From Callorhinus ursinus (lineage: Eukaryota > Chordata > Mammalia > Carnivora > Otariidae): 64,000 nt of DNA. The stretch covers positions 61,134,212 to 61,198,211 of the forward strand of contig NW_020312828.1 in NCBI RefSeq assembly GCF_003265705.1, read 5' to 3'. The notes under the pieces were generated by a model. That model had not been told where the DNA came from. It made no database searches and saw nothing but the letters and a program-made list of their open reading frames with translations. Shown here in pieces: positions 23,255 to 35,360 of the stretch (the first letter of the stretch is position 1; every line of letters begins with the position of its first letter). The position numbers and the translations under genes were made by a program.

Positions 23255-23460
23255 TGGTATTTACTGAATTTCTCCTATGTACCAGATATCTTATATGTAT
23301 TAACAAATTTAATACTTACTAGTAGCCAGCATTTGTCTAATATGCCAATTTTAAGATAGGAAGCAAAACTCAGACAATTTTCTAATATCACAGGGCTGGT
23401 ATTTGAACCCAGGTATGTCGGACTCTGGAGGCCATGTTCTTACCAATATACTGCCTGTAG
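23255..23460 (-). repeat. MIR SINE
   Basis: Reverse-complement MIR: 'tatttactgaatttctccta', 'tgtaccagatatcttatatg', 'ttttaagataggaagcaaaa', 'tatttgaacccaggtatgtc', 'cttaccaatatactgcctg'. Confidence 0.8.
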
Positions 23461-23659
23461 AAAACTCGAGGCTCAAAGGAAAGGAGAAAGGGAAGGAAAG
23501 TAGAGAGCTGCAGTTACACTCCATCTATGTCAGACCTTAGGTTCAAATTCAGAGCAGCAAGAGGTAGCTTGCTTGGCCTGTAGGGAACTGCAGGCATTGG
23601 GCAGACATGCAAAATCCTGACATGGAATGGGCTTTAGTGATAAATGAGTTCAGGATCTT

Positions 23660-23800
23660 TATCTTAGAGTTAAGGAAACCAAGACTCAGAATGAGAAAGC
23701 CCCTTATCCAAGGTCATATTTGATTTATGACAACTGATAAGCTTCACAGCCAAACTTAGAACCCATTAGTCTTGATTCTCACTTCAAAGCTCTTTCCATT
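23660..23800 (-). repeat. MIR SINE fragment
   Basis: Reverse-complement MIR core: 'ttaaggaaaccaagactcag', 'ccccttatccaaggtcatat', 'cttagaacccattagtcttg'. Diverged. Confidence 0.6.
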
Positions 23801-24059
23801 ATTCCATTCAATCTTCTCAAGAAGAAATTCTCTGACATGGGATCTGATTTCACTTTCTATGGAGACCAAAATCACCTGTACAAGAAAAGACTTGAGTCTG
23901 GAACTATACACTACTCAGAAATCCTAATATCTATAGAGAGTTAGGGGTCCTGTGAAAAGACTTTCTTCTTACAATAAAGCATGAATTCAAGTTGCTACCA
24001 ACCAAGAGGAAATAGATTTACTCTTAACCCCAATTTTATCTGCTCCTTTGCATAAGGAA

Positions 24060-24170
24060 CATGGATTAGGGTAGCATATTTTCTTGCTGTGTTGCCTTAA
24101 GCCACTAAACTTCTCTGAGCTGCATTTTAATTATCTATAAAATGAAGATAGTAATAATATAGAAGTTCCT
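24060..24170 (+). repeat. MIR SINE fragment
   Basis: Forward MIR core: 'ttgccttaagccactaaact', 'tctctgagctgcattttaat', 'tctataaaatgaagatagta'. Confidence 0.65.
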
Positions 24171-24706
24171 CATTATCTCAATTTTATTATCTGAGTCTGC
24201 ACAATAATGAGACTGCACAGGAATGCAAAAGCCATCATAACATGAAAATATTCTCTAACGGTCTAATGAGTTGATCATGTATAAAATTAGTCTGTTCTCC
24301 ACATCCCTTCTCTCTTAAGATTCGTATCTATCTCTAACCATTAAGTCAATGTCTTTGATCATTAGTTTATAAATACAACACAAGTTCTTTGCCAAGAAAA
24401 GCTATAAATCTCAGAAAAGTTTCAGAATTTCAAGCGATAAATGGGAGTAGTGCTGCCAAACAGTGCAAATCACACAAAAAGCCACCACCATAGAAGAATC
24501 TGGCCTAGTTGGGCAGCTCAAAATAGCAGGAGAGAGAGAAAAGGCCAGGTTGATGACAACACAGGCATTTTGAAGGAGAAAGATTCCAATATCAAAATAA
24601 TAATAAAAGTCCTTGGGAAAACTGATAAATACTTGGAATATTTCTAAAAAATGACCTTTTTGATTATGCCTTGAAAGTCAATTAAACATGAAAGGATGTT
24701 GCATTG
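24171..24706. other. Unique sequence, no recognised feature
   Basis: Nothing recognised. A 68-codon frame (24441-24647) has no domain. Confidence 0.4.
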
Positions 24707-24722
24707 TGCTTTCATACAGTTT

Positions 24723-26239
24723 TTTTTAATTCTGTTCAGTTAGCCAGCATATAGTACATCACTAATTTTTGATGTAGTGTTCAACGATTATAACACCCAG
24801 TGTTCCTCATAACACATGTCCTCCTTAATGCCCATCACCCGGTTACCCCATCCTCCCACCCCCCTCCCTTCTCTAACCCTCAGTTTGTTTCCCAGAGTCT
24901 AGAGTCTCTAATGGTTTGTCTCCCTCTCTGATTTCTTCCCATTCAGTTTTCCCTCCCTTCCCCTGTGGTCCTCTGCACTATTCCTTATGTTCCACATATG
25001 AGTGAAACCATATGATAATTGTCTTTCTCTGACTGACATTTCACTTTGCATAATCCCCTCCTGTCCCATCCATGTTGATGAAAATGGTGGGTATTCATCC
25101 TTTCTGATGGTTGAGTAATATTCCATTGTATATATGAACCACGTCTTGATCCACTCATCTGTTGGAGGACATCTCGACTCCTTCCACAGTTTGGCTATTG
25201 TGGACATTGCTATGTGTCCACAATGAACATGGGGTCCATGTGCCCCTTCTTTTCACTACATCTGTATCTTTGGGATAAATACCTAGTAGTGCAATTGCTG
25301 GGTCATAGGGTAGCTCTATTTTTAACATCTTTAGGAACCTCCATACTATTTTCCAGAGTGGCTGTACCAGCCTGCATTCCCACCAGTATAAGTTCCCAAA
25401 AGTATAAGAGGGTTCCCCTTTCTCCGCATACTCACCAACATTTGTTGTTTACTGACGTGTTCATTTTTGCCATTCTGATTGATGTGAGGTGGTATCTCAT
25501 TGTGGTTCTGATTTGTATTTCCCTGATGCCAAGTGATGTTGAGCATTGTTTCATGTGCCTGTTGGCCATTTGGATGTCTTTTTTGGAGAAATGTCTGTTC
25601 ATGTCTTCTGCCCATTTCTTGACTTGATTATTTGTTTTCTGGGTGTTGAGTTTGATAAGTTCTTTATAGATCTTGGATAATAGCCCTTTATATGAAATGT
25701 CATTTGCAAATATCTTCTCCCATTCCGTGGGTTGCCTCTTAGTTTTGTTGACTGTTTCCTTTGCTGTGTAGAAGCTTTTAATCTTGATGAAGTCCCAATA
25801 GTTCATTTTGCTTTGGCATCCCTTGCCTTTAGAGGCGTGCCTTGAAAGAAGTTCCTGTGGCCAATGTCGAAGTGGTTACTGCCTATGTTCTCCTCTAGGA
25901 TTTTGATGGATTCCTCTCACACTGAGGTCTTTCATCCATTTTGAGTTTATCTTTGTGTATGGTGTAAGAGAATGTCCAGTTTCATCCTTCTGCATGTGGC
26001 TGTCCAGTTTTCCCATCACCATTTATTGAAGAGACTGTCTTTTTTCCATTGGATGTTCTTTCCTGCTTTGTTAAAGATTAGTTGACCATAGAGTTAAGGG
26101 TCCATTTCTGGGCTCTCTATTCTATTCCACTGATCTATGTGTCTGTTTTTGTACCAATACCATGCTGTCTTGATGATCACCACTTTGTAATATAGCTTGA
26201 AGTCAGGCATTGTGATGCCCCCGGCTTTGGTTTTCTTTT
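24723..26239 (-). mobile_element. L1, 5'-truncated, antisense, with TSD
   Basis: About 1.5 kb. It starts with a T-rich tail, then the antisense 3'UTR ('tttgatgtagtgttcaacga', 'cctcagtttgtttcccagag'), then antisense ORF2. The right end reads 'tggtatgtgccaccgg'-type ORF2 sequence near 26210. The duplication tgctttcatacagttt (24707-24722) recurs as tgctttcatatagttt (26240-26255). It is 5'-truncated but not inverted. Confidence 0.95.
24908..25806 (-). pseudogene. L1 ORF2p C-terminal pseudogene
   Basis: Decayed remnant of the C-terminal part of the L1 ORF2 protein, downstream of the reverse transcriptase domain. Two minus-strand frames carry it. 25432-25806 begins near '[19 protein letters not shown]' and continues through '[20 protein letters not shown]' and '[14 protein letters not shown]'. 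24908-25207 holds '[20 protein letters not shown]' and 'FTHMWNIRNSAEDH'. The break between them is a frame change near 25210-25430. The catalytic domains are missing through 5' truncation, so no activity is expected. It belongs to the element at 24723-26239. Confidence 0.9.
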
Positions 26240-26574
26240 TGCTTTCATATAGTTTTGCCAGAAATCAAGTTTAAAAAAAAAAACTTCACTTTTTTCAATA
26301 ATAAGCCCTAGTTGTCATTATAACCAAAATTATTATATTTATAGAAAAACATTATTTTTACTACTTTAATTCCATCTTTCTCAAGATAAAGTCTCAATGG
26401 AAACATTTTCCCCTTACACACTATGAAATTCTTGTTGCAGCTTTAAGTGGATTCCCTTGTAGTGAATAATTATCCTTGCACAATAAGATTTTCTTTTATC
26501 TATATCACTTGGTATTGTTATAGGGAACAAATGAGATAAAACTTGTAAATGCATTTTGGGAATTCTAAAGTGCT

Positions 26575-26815
26575 ATATTAATGCTGGAATTTACTCTGTG
26601 TCCAGAAAGAAAATGTTTTGTTTACTGTGTGCAAGTTACTTCCACATACATTATTTACTTTATTCCCATAACAAACCCTTAGAGATAGCTATATATCATC
26701 TCCAAACTATAAATTTGAAAAATAAAGAAACCTACTCAAGGTCACATAGCTGTTAGGTGGTTCAGCTATACTGAGAGTCCAAATTGACTGTCCCCAAGTC
26801 CAGAGCATTCAATAT
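26575..26815 (-). repeat. MIR SINE
   Basis: Reverse-complement MIR: 'tacttccacatacattattt', 'ataacaaacccttagagata', 'aaataaagaaacctactcaa', 'ggtcacatagctgttaggtg', then 'caagtccagagcattc'. Confidence 0.75.
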
Positions 26816-26894
26816 ATTCATTTGAACCACACAGAGCCATGATTTTGTAGTGAAACATCTGGTTGAACATCAGCATTTCATACGATTCCACCTA

Positions 26895-27115
26895 ACACAT
26901 TCATTCGAGAATTATTTACTGACCATCTACTTGCCATTAGACATTAGTCTAAATTCTGAGGACATTGTGGTGATCGGTGCAAAGTCCCTGCTCTCATGGA
27001 GGTTATGATCTAGTGGAGTACATTATATAGAAAACAACTAAGCAAATAATTTAAACAAACGGGACAAATATCCTACTGTGTTATGGGCCATGCAGAGAAT
27101 TAATAACAAATAACA
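26895..27115 (-). repeat. L2 LINE 3'-end fragment, antisense
   Basis: Antisense L2 3' end: 'cattcattcgagaattattt', 'agtctaaattctgaggacat', 'caaagtccctgctctcatgg', 'aggttatgatctagtggag'. It lies directly before a MIR. Confidence 0.75.
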
Positions 27116-27129
27116 TATAAAAAAGGATT

Positions 27130-27345
27130 TTCTATGGATCAGATAACTCACCACTTTGCATAGACTAACTCACTTACCTCTCAAAATTACTCTGTGAAGC
27201 AGGGAAGAGCAGAGCCTTCCTTTTTTAGATGAGAACACTGAGGCACAGAGAAGTTAAGTCACTTGCCCTGAGTTATACAGCCGGAAGACGAGCCAAGCTC
27301 CAAGCCTAGGCAATGAGCTTCCAGAAGTACTCGTAAGCACTATGC
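27130..27345 (-). repeat. MIR SINE
   Basis: Reverse-complement MIR: 'acttacctctcaaaattact', 'ttttagatgagaacactgag', 'gcacagagaagttaagtcac', 'ttgccctgagttatacagcc', 'aagtactcgtaagcactatg'. Confidence 0.82.
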
Positions 27346-27495
27346 TGTATAACAGGCTGACGTGACAGAAAGTAGTTAGATAGCTAGTAGATAAGTCAGA
27401 CTGCTTCTCAACATTTCATTCTTTATTAGCAACAGTCTCGTGTTCAGAGTCTTCCTACATATACCTGAAATATAATGGATCATCTTGAATAAGTT

Positions 27496-27619
27496 AAGGG
27501 CACGTACTGCATGGAGCACTGGGTATTTTGTGAAAACAATTGTGGATCACTACATCAAAAACTAATGGTATATTGTATGGTGACTAACATGACATAATAA
27601 AATTAAATTAAAAAAAAAG
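27496..27619 (+). mobile_element. L1 3'-end fragment
   Basis: Last ~120 bp of a carnivore L1: 'gggcacgtactgcatggagc', 'actgggtattttgtgaaaac', 'actacatcaaaaactaatgg', 'gtatggtgactaacatgaca', A-rich tail. Confidence 0.9.
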
Positions 27620-28434
27620 TTCTTCTAATTCTTTTGCTAGTTTAAATAGGAAAATATATTTAGGAATTGGACCACATCAGCCAAGAACAATTTCACCCAA
27701 AGTCTACACAAGTGCTTATGAATCATCACACAAGTGATGATTCTCATCATCTCCCTTTGGCCCCCTGCAAGTCTATTAACATGCCCAAAGTACTCATAGT
27801 CCTTAGGACAATCATTTACCATGGAGCTGTACCATGCAGCCCTGTGGCTACTGCTTCCAGGAAAGCGTGAAATGGGGAAGAAGTGCTGGATGACCTGATA
27901 ATAACCAACTTCAGGATGATTTCATCTCTCTCCAGTTGCCTCTTTACTTACTGTTCAGCTGTGATCCTTGCTCATCCCCAGATCCAAAGATCAGAGGAAA
28001 TGATGATCGTATTTCCAATTAGAACAAATAGTAGCTATCTTGAGCTGTATCATTAATCCTTTCAGAGACGCTTGTATTGTGTTACTTATTCTGTAGCCTA
28101 ATGAGGCATAAAAGAAGAATTTCTTTCCTTTTCCTGTCTCTAAATGTAGGTCCAAATAATTGCTCCTGTGGCTGAAGACTAAGGTTAATTTGAAGTAAAG
28201 ACCCAGCTGGGAAGTTTTCACTTGTCTAAGCAATTGAATCAAATGTGTATAGCCACTGTCATAAAACTGTCACCTGGTGACTCTCCTTTTTGCAGTTGGA
28301 GCCTCAATTCTGCAACGCTTTCACTTGGTGGTGTTTGCTTTTTATGAACGTATGCCAAGAATATTCCTCATGCACCAAAGATTTTTTTTCATTAAAACTG
28401 CTTAACATAGCAATCTGAGTATTTATTAAATCAT
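27620..28434. other. Unique sequence, no recognised feature
   Basis: No repeat recognised. The 83-codon minus frame (27991-28242) has no domain. Confidence 0.4.
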
Positions 28435-28580
28435 TCACTTACTGAATAACAAATGTAGCAAACATTTCATTGGGGCTGGAGATACCAGGAACTATCTCTA
28501 CCTTTAAAGGGTTTAGAAAGTAATAGGGAAGCAAAAAACGTCCACTAAACTTACCAGTGATGCATCGGAATAGACACCAT
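28435..28580 (-). repeat. L2 LINE fragment, antisense
   Basis: Diverged antisense L2: 'acatttcattggggctggag', 'taccaggaactatctctacc', 'tttaaagggtttagaaagta', 'atagggaagcaaaaaacg'. Confidence 0.5.
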
Positions 28581-28864
28581 GCAAAATAAAAATATGGAAG
28601 ATAATCTTCCTTCTGGCCTCTAGTGGGTTTTTTTTAAGTTTTTTCTAATACTAATTTTATTCAGTAGAGGCTGATATCCTAGATTTATCTCCCAAAACAA
28701 CCAAGGGATATGACATGCCCAAATAGAGATAGTGGTTTGCTTAGGTATGGGGGAATACATATCAGTATCTTGGTGTGAGGGACAATCTATTTTGGGGGGA
28801 ACACACCCAAGAGATTCTTATGCACTGTTCCCCTCACTCTTAAAGTATATTAAAAATTTACCTT

Positions 28865-29045
28865 TTAATAAGGATCAGCTGGAATGCTTGTTAAACACAC
28901 AGATTCCTGAGCCCTTTTACTGGAGAGTCAGATTCTGGAGGTCTGGGGTAGAAGCCACAAATGTGTATGTTTACGAAATATCCAGGTGATTCTTAGCATC
29001 ATGCCTACTTGGGGAATGGAGCTTTAGAAACACTTTTAAAACTAG
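28865..29045 (+). mobile_element. MER5-type hAT DNA transposon fragment
   Basis: Words of the MER5A/B non-autonomous Charlie family in order: 'ggatcagctggaatgcttgt', 'acacacagattcctgagccc', 'agtcagattctggaggtctg', 'gggtagaagcc', 'ccaggtgattcttagcatca', 'tggagctttagaaacac'. The terminal inverted repeats are decayed. Confidence 0.7.
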
Positions 29046-29851
29046 TCCTAAATTTTAAGCATTTGTGCTACTTATTCTTTAGCTGCCACTTTGCAGCTTT
29101 TAAACTAATTCTCAACATTTGATGGAAAAATTTTAACTTTCTTCTGGAAGCTTATTAAACAGGGGAAAGTTTCCAAAGCTGTTTCTTTGTTTTGCTCATC
29201 TAATCTCTACATATATTAAAAACAAAGGGATACAAGTAATCAAGTGGGAAGTAAAAACTTGCTCAAGTATGTTATAAATTCACTATTCCTTTTCCCCAAT
29301 TGAAAGGAAACATTTTTTTTCCTATTCTGTTTAGGACAGAATTAGAAAAGAACCCTCTCCTCAGCATTCGCAGACACAGAAGCTGTTTCTGGGCAGTTGC
29401 TAGGTACTTTAGCAAATTACTCTGCCAAGCTCCTTAGGTACTCTCTCAGGTGGTTTGTTATGTCTGCAACCAAATTATTGATTTTTGGATCAAACTGTAA
29501 AATGCAAAAATGAAAGAACGTGTTTATCAAAAGTGAGTAAAAATATAACCCTGATTTATATTAGAAAACTATCTAATATCAAAAAGTAAAGGGATTTGAG
29601 TTAAACCTATCCCAAAAATGCTACCAAGTTGGATGAAGGCGGCTCTGAGCTAAGTGGCATGGTTGGAGATATTGGGCAGATCACTCCTAACTTCCTCCTC
29701 AGTTCATTTCTTCCTCAAGGACAACATTTCCTTTCAAGCATTCAGACTCCCTGTAGTATGCTCACCTACTTCCTGGTCAAAACCTACTCTTAGAAAAAGA
29801 TCATATAATTTATTTACCTTATAGACATCTGTTTGAAAACCACTGCCATGT
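29046..29851. other. Unique sequence, no recognised feature
   Basis: Nothing recognised. Confidence 0.4.
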
Positions 29852-29867
29852 AAAAGAAATAACTCTA

Positions 29868-30262
29868 TAGTTTTATTCAAGAAGATGAGAAATAAGAAGT
29901 GTTGACAAGGAAGTACAGAAAAGAGAGTTCTGGAGCACTGGAGGTAGGAATGTAAACTGGTGCAGCCACTGTGGAAAACAGTAAGGAGGTTCCTCAAAAA
30001 ATTAAAAATAGAACGATCATATGATCCAGCAATTCCAATTCAAGGTATTTATCCCAAGAAAACAGGTGTAAAATAAATAAAACATGGGGATATAAAGTAC
30101 ATCACAAAAAATATAATCAATATTACTGTAACAACTTTGTATGGTGACAGATGATAACTGGACTACTGTGGTAACCATTACATAACATATATAAATACCA
30201 AATCACTGTGTTATACACCTGAAACTAACATAATAATGTATGTCAATTATTCTTCAGTTAAA
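29868..30262 (+). mobile_element. L1 3' end with TSD
   Basis: ORF2-derived start ('gtgttgacaaggaagtacag', 'gtgcagccactgtggaaaac', 'tatgatccagcaattccaat'), then an older L1 3'UTR ending 'ttatacacctgaaactaaca', 'tgtcaattattcttcagtta', A-tail. Duplication aaaagaaataactcta at 29852-29867 and 30263-30278. Confidence 0.9.
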
Positions 30263-30278
30263 AAAAGAAATAACTCTA

Positions 30279-32795
30279 GTTGTAGAAATGTCAGGAATCA
30301 AAAAGCAGGCTGTGGAAATTTTGTTGTTTTGTCCCATAAGGGAGAGGCATCTCATACACTGATTATCAAGCAATGCAAGCTAGGAATGTAATTACAACTA
30401 GACAAGCAATCATATTCCTATGAAGACTTTAGGGGCTAGTGATTACATTCATCAAATGTATAGAGCTATTGTTAATTTTGTGCAAGTGCAAATTAATGAC
30501 CTTTTTATAATAGAGTTATAGATATCCAATTTATATATAATAAAGTTGAAAATAATTAATATTCAAACCAAAACAGGTGAAATCTACTTCTACCTACTTT
30601 TGGTATAGTTCACATTACTGGGGACATAAATCTCTGTGGTCCCTCTACTCCCATATCCTTGCAGAGACTCAGAGAAATAAGACCACAAGGCGGTGGTCCA
30701 TGGCTTTGACTTTGAAGACCTGAAGATGAGTTTTAGGATGAGAACTGGAGAAAACTGCATGAATAAATGCAAATAATCTGGAATAGTAGAGTTTATTCCT
30801 AAAAAGGATGCTAAAAAGAGAGAAAAGGGGAAGGAAGAGAGAGGCAAGGAAAGTAAGACAGTGTTGATAGTAAAAAAAATTTTATAAAAAGAGAGCAAAT
30901 ACTCAATTCTAGTTTATTTTTATGACTATGTAAACCATCTCCATCTTCACAAACTTTCAGTAAAGCATCCAAGACTGAATCTACCAAAATACCACATGGG
31001 AATGTTTTAATTTTCATAATTTTGTTGGAAATGGGATAAAGAAGATGCATTCACTGTGTATATTATGGAATGGAGACAACATCCATGGTAAAATAGGATA
31101 ATCCAGACACTGAACTGATTGATCAGAAGCAAGATATGAACATCAGAAGAGACCAAGATGATGCAGATATAACTCCCCCAATATTACCACCAATCATATA
31201 TACACACATGCAAATTCTCTGCTACTGCTCAGTTGGATGGGGTTTAAACACAGTTCATTTGAAACTCAAAGATAAGCTCACATCTGGATTACACATGTAA
31301 TATGCAGTACATATGAGTGCTATAGAAATAAAATATATATTTACTTAAATCTTGTCCAAATATGGGATGTAATATAGGCATTAGTATTTGTGCAGTTTGA
31401 TGATACCATTTGCTCTTTATTAATTTATTCGAAGTTCTAAGTGTTTTGAATTCTACTAGACAGTAAAATGGATGGATCTATGGAAATCAGGGAGGTGGAC
31501 AAGGAAGTATAGTATTCTACCCTAAAAAAGAAACTTTATATCTAATCCTAAGTATTAGGATTAGTATTATAAAGTATTATCCTTATACCCCCAACTTCCT
31601 ACTTTGATCCTAAAGTAAATATTCTTGCCATAATATTTTTAAAATGAACCAAACATGCATGACCCAGGTGCTATCTCTTTCTCTTTATTCATATCCCTGC
31701 CCATGAGGAGTAAATTGTGCTCTGCTCCTACATCCCTGAGATAAGCACACATAGGTCAGGACCAAGAAATTTCTTCTAGATACATGTCTGTAGGGCTGTC
31801 TCACTTACAGGCTAAACAGATGTGCGGCAACATGGGCAAGTAAACCTACGTGGCAGATCCAAATTCTCCTTTGACTCTGCTGTTCCAACTGGGGCAAAGG
31901 TAGTAGAAAGCCCAGTTGTGGGCACATATCCACGTAACTTTTATGCAAACTGTTTACTAAAAATAAGGCTCTAGAATTCTGATCAGTGTCCATCTTATTC
32001 CTAGCAAATTTTCTCAATTGACTTTCCAAACTTGTACTGGGGAGAAGGAGATGCAGGATTAATTATCAGCCTCAAACTTCAGCAAGTAAAATTTATTTCC
32101 AGTGAGAATTATGCTATAACTAAAACAGAAATAATCAGGTAATTGATGGTGATTGCCTTGCAGCTATGTCTTGGATGCCATTTCTAAAAAGGAAGCCAAT
32201 TTTCTAAAAATGCATGTTAAATGCTGCACACAATTGATTCTGTATGTCATTAAGCCAAAGAGGATATTACTTAGGGGGTTATTCATTTTTATTTTCCTTT
32301 AATGAATGTTAAGAACCTCTAAATCACTTACAACAATTAAGACAATTAGCTTTGGGCGGAACTGTGAAGTTGGACCTCACTGCACTCTTTCAGTTTCTGA
32401 TATGTTCCTCCTTTACCAGAATTCACTTTGATAAAACAAAAGTCAGAACAGCACTTTCTTTGGCTCCCTTTTCTCACACACTATGTATGTTCCTGTTGAA
32501 TTTTAGTTTGCCTTTCAGATTTTTCTGAGCAAGAGAAGAAATAGTAACCCTTCAACATATTTCACAAGGCTGAAATATTTTGACAGATTCTGACTCTGGA
32601 CAGACTTTTCAGTTCTGTATTTCACCTAAAGTTTAGAGATGAACTTCTCTTTTACTGAGTGTTCCAATCAATGAGCAAAAAAAAGCTGGATCATGGAGTA
32701 TTTTGGTTAATAGCAATAACTGGAATATATGTAATTCTATGAATAGCTTCAAAATATTTCAAATACTGGCATTGATTTAAAATATTTTTCTAATG
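30279..32795. other. 2.5 kb without recognised repeats
   Basis: No repeat family, RNA gene or exon could be assigned. The longest frame (30590-30898, minus, 102 codons) is Phe/Leu/Ser-rich with no domain. The density of recognisable repeats is lower here than on either side. This could be ancient repeat or functional non-coding DNA. Confidence 0.4.
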
Positions 32796-33180
32796 GGACA
32801 CCTGAGTGGCTTAGTTGGTTGAGCATTCAACCCTTGGTTTCGGCTAAGGTCATGATCTCAGGGTCTTGAGATCAAACCCTGCATCAGGCTCCGCACTGGG
32901 TGTGGAGCCTGCTCGAGATTCTCTCTCCCCCTCTGCCCCTCCCCACTCAAATAAATAAATAAATCTTTATTTTTTAAAAGATTTTATTTATTTATTTGCC
33001 AGAAAGAGAGAGAGAGCACATGCAGAGGGAGCGGCAGGCAGAGGGAGAATCAGGCTCCCGGCTGAGCAAGCAACCCAATGTAGGACTCAATCCCAGGACC
33101 CTGGGATCATGACGTGAGCCAAAGGCAGATGCTTAACCAGCTGAGCCACCCAGGTATCCCTATAAATAAATCTTTAAAGA
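32796..33180 (+). mobile_element. CAN-SINE, split near its tail by a second SINE
   Basis: Head gggacacctgagtggcttag at 32796, an older-type body ('tttcggctaaggtcatgatc', 'gcactgggtgtggagcctgc'), and an (AAAT)n tail that is interrupted at 32969 and resumes at 33162. No clear outer duplication was found. Confidence 0.92.
32970..33161 (-). mobile_element. CAN-SINE inserted antisense into another CAN-SINE
   Basis: Tail-first SINE ('aaaagattttatttatttat', 'ggagcggcaggcagagggag', 'ccaggaccctgggatcatga') ending in the head complement 'ctgagccacccaggtatccc'. Its duplication ataaataaatcttta (32955-32969, 33162-33176) comes from the tail of the host SINE. The result is a converging inverted pair. Confidence 0.96.
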
Positions 33181-33820
33181 AGGAAAATATGACACTTTGG
33201 CATAAGCAAGGAATGGCCTTGGAAATAAGGGATATTGGTAGAATCTTCAGGTTTTGGTATCAAAGCTACCACCCACCAAAAGCAACTATAAAAGGTGGAC
33301 AAAATCCATAAAATAACTGTTCGCAGACATTATTTAATGATCAACATGGGACTCTGGGCATTGAAAGAAGGGAAGCACAAAGGTGAGTACCACGTTTATT
33401 CTCACTTTCTCCCTGAGAACATTTTCTAAACTATGGACCAGAGGAATAAAGCCCAAAAAGAGGAGCATTCTTGCTGGGCAAGATAAACAGAGATTGAAGT
33501 TTGAGGCTGCCAATACACTGAGGTTTGGAGATAGGTTATTACATAGGAAGGATCCACAGGTAGCAAAATCTATCTAGACATTCCCCTAGGGGTCTTGGCT
33601 AATTCCTAAATTGCATGTTTACAAGGTAAGTGTCCAAAAGGCCTAGCAGAGGAAAACCACTGGGAGGCTGGAAAGCTCTGCAGAAATTTCAGAGGCTGCC
33701 GAGTGTTGAGAAGATGTTGGATTTCAGGCCCAACTGAGGAAAGAGACCTCTAAAAACATCTCAGGCTTTCAGTGGAGACCATGGAAGAACCATGCTACAG
33801 GAGTAACAATTATGTACCAG
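33181..33820. other. Unique sequence, no recognised feature
   Basis: Nothing recognised. The plus frames 33114-33311 and 33383-33577 have no domain. Confidence 0.4.
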
Positions 33821-34085
33821 GAATAAAGGCTACTCTATAAAAAATGCCACTGAAATCTTGATAAGGATTGCATTGAATATATAGATAGCTGTGGGTGGTA
33901 TGGATATTTTAATAATATTAATTCTTCTGATCCATGAATGTGGAATATCTTTCCATTTATTTGTGTCTTTCTCAATTTCTTTCATCATAGTCCTATAGTT
34001 TTCAGTGTAGAGATCACCTCCTTGGTTAAATTTATTCCTAAGTATTTTATTGATTTTTATTCTATTGTAAATGAGATTGTTTTAT

Positions 34086-34198
34086 TTTTTTCCAAAATTT
34101 TATTTAAATTCAAGTTAGTTCACATACAGTGTAGTATTAGTTTCAGGAGTAGAATTTAATGATTCATCAGTTGCATGTAACACCCAGTGCTTTTTCAC
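34086..34198 (-). mobile_element. L1 3'-end fragment at the inversion junction
   Basis: 'aaaattttatttaaattcaa', 'gttcacatacagtgtagtat', 'ttagtttcaggagtagaatt', 'taacacccagtgc' is an antisense L1 3' end. It lies exactly between the inverted and sense parts of the surrounding L1, so it probably inserted there later. Confidence 0.8.
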
Positions 34199-34219
34199 AT
34201 ATTCCAATGGTATTTTTCA

Positions 34220-35360
34220 CAGAAATAGAAAAAAAAAATCCTAAAATGTGTTTGGAACACAAAAACACCAAATAGCCAAAGCAATTCTGAGAATGAAGAA
34301 CAAAGTTGGAGGCATCACACTTCCTGACTGCAAACTATACTGTACAGGCATAGTAATCAAAACAATATGATGCTGGGATAAAATAGACACAGAGACCTAT
34401 GGAACAAAATCAAGAGCCCAGAAATACACCCATGTATATGTGGTCAACTAATACTTGAAAAGGGAGCCAAGAATACTCAATGAGGAAAGGATAATCTCTT
34501 CAATAAATGGTGTTGGAAAAACTGGTTAATCACACACAGAAAAATGCAATTGGACCCCTATCTTACACCACTTACAAAAATCAACTCAAAATGGATTAAA
34601 GATTTAAACAGAAGACCTGAAATCGTAATACTTCTAAAAAAAATATAGTGGAAAATCTCCTTGACATTAGTCTTGGCAATAATTTTTTGGCCATGACACC
34701 AAAAGCACAAGCAACAAAAACAAAAATTAATAAGAGGGGCTACATCAAACTAAAAGGTTTCTACACAACAAAAGAAAAAATCAACAAAATGAAAAGGCAA
34801 CCTATGGAATGGGAGAAAATATTTGCAAATCATATATCCGATAAGAGTTTAAAATCCAAATATATAAGGAATTTATACAACTCAACAGCAAAAAAAAAAA
34901 AATCTGATTTAAAAAATGGGCAGAGGAACTAAACAGACATTTTTCCAAAGAAGACATACAAATGGCCAATAGATAGATGAAAGGTGTTCAATATTACTAG
35001 TCACCAGGGAAACTAAAGTCAAAACCACAATGAGATATCACCTCACACCTCTTAGATTTCCTATCATCAAAAAGACAAGAGATAACAAGTGTTGACAAAA
35101 ATGTGGAGAAAAGAGAATCCTTGTGCATTGTTGGTGGAAATGTAAATTGGTATAGCCACTATGGAAAACGTTATGGCAGTTCCTCAAAAGATTAAAAATA
35201 GAACTATTATATATATGATCTAGCAATCCCACTTCTGAATTTATATCCAAAAGAGATGAAAATAGGATCTCAAAGATATAACTGCCCTCCCATATTCATT
35301 GTAACACTATTCACAATAGCCAAGATAAGGAAGGAATCTGAGTGTCCATCAGTGGATGAG
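34220..35360 (+). pseudogene. L1 ORF2p C-terminal pseudogene
   Basis: Broken remnant of L1 ORF2p C-terminal to the catalytic domain. The longest open piece (34648-34932, 94 codons) holds 'KLKGFYTTKEKINKMKRQPM' and 'WEKIFANHISDKSLK'. It ends in an A-run near 34893-34905, where a homopolymer slip probably broke the frame. Further ORF2 coding sequence continues in other frames to about 35360. The endonuclease and polymerase domains are absent. Confidence 0.85.
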
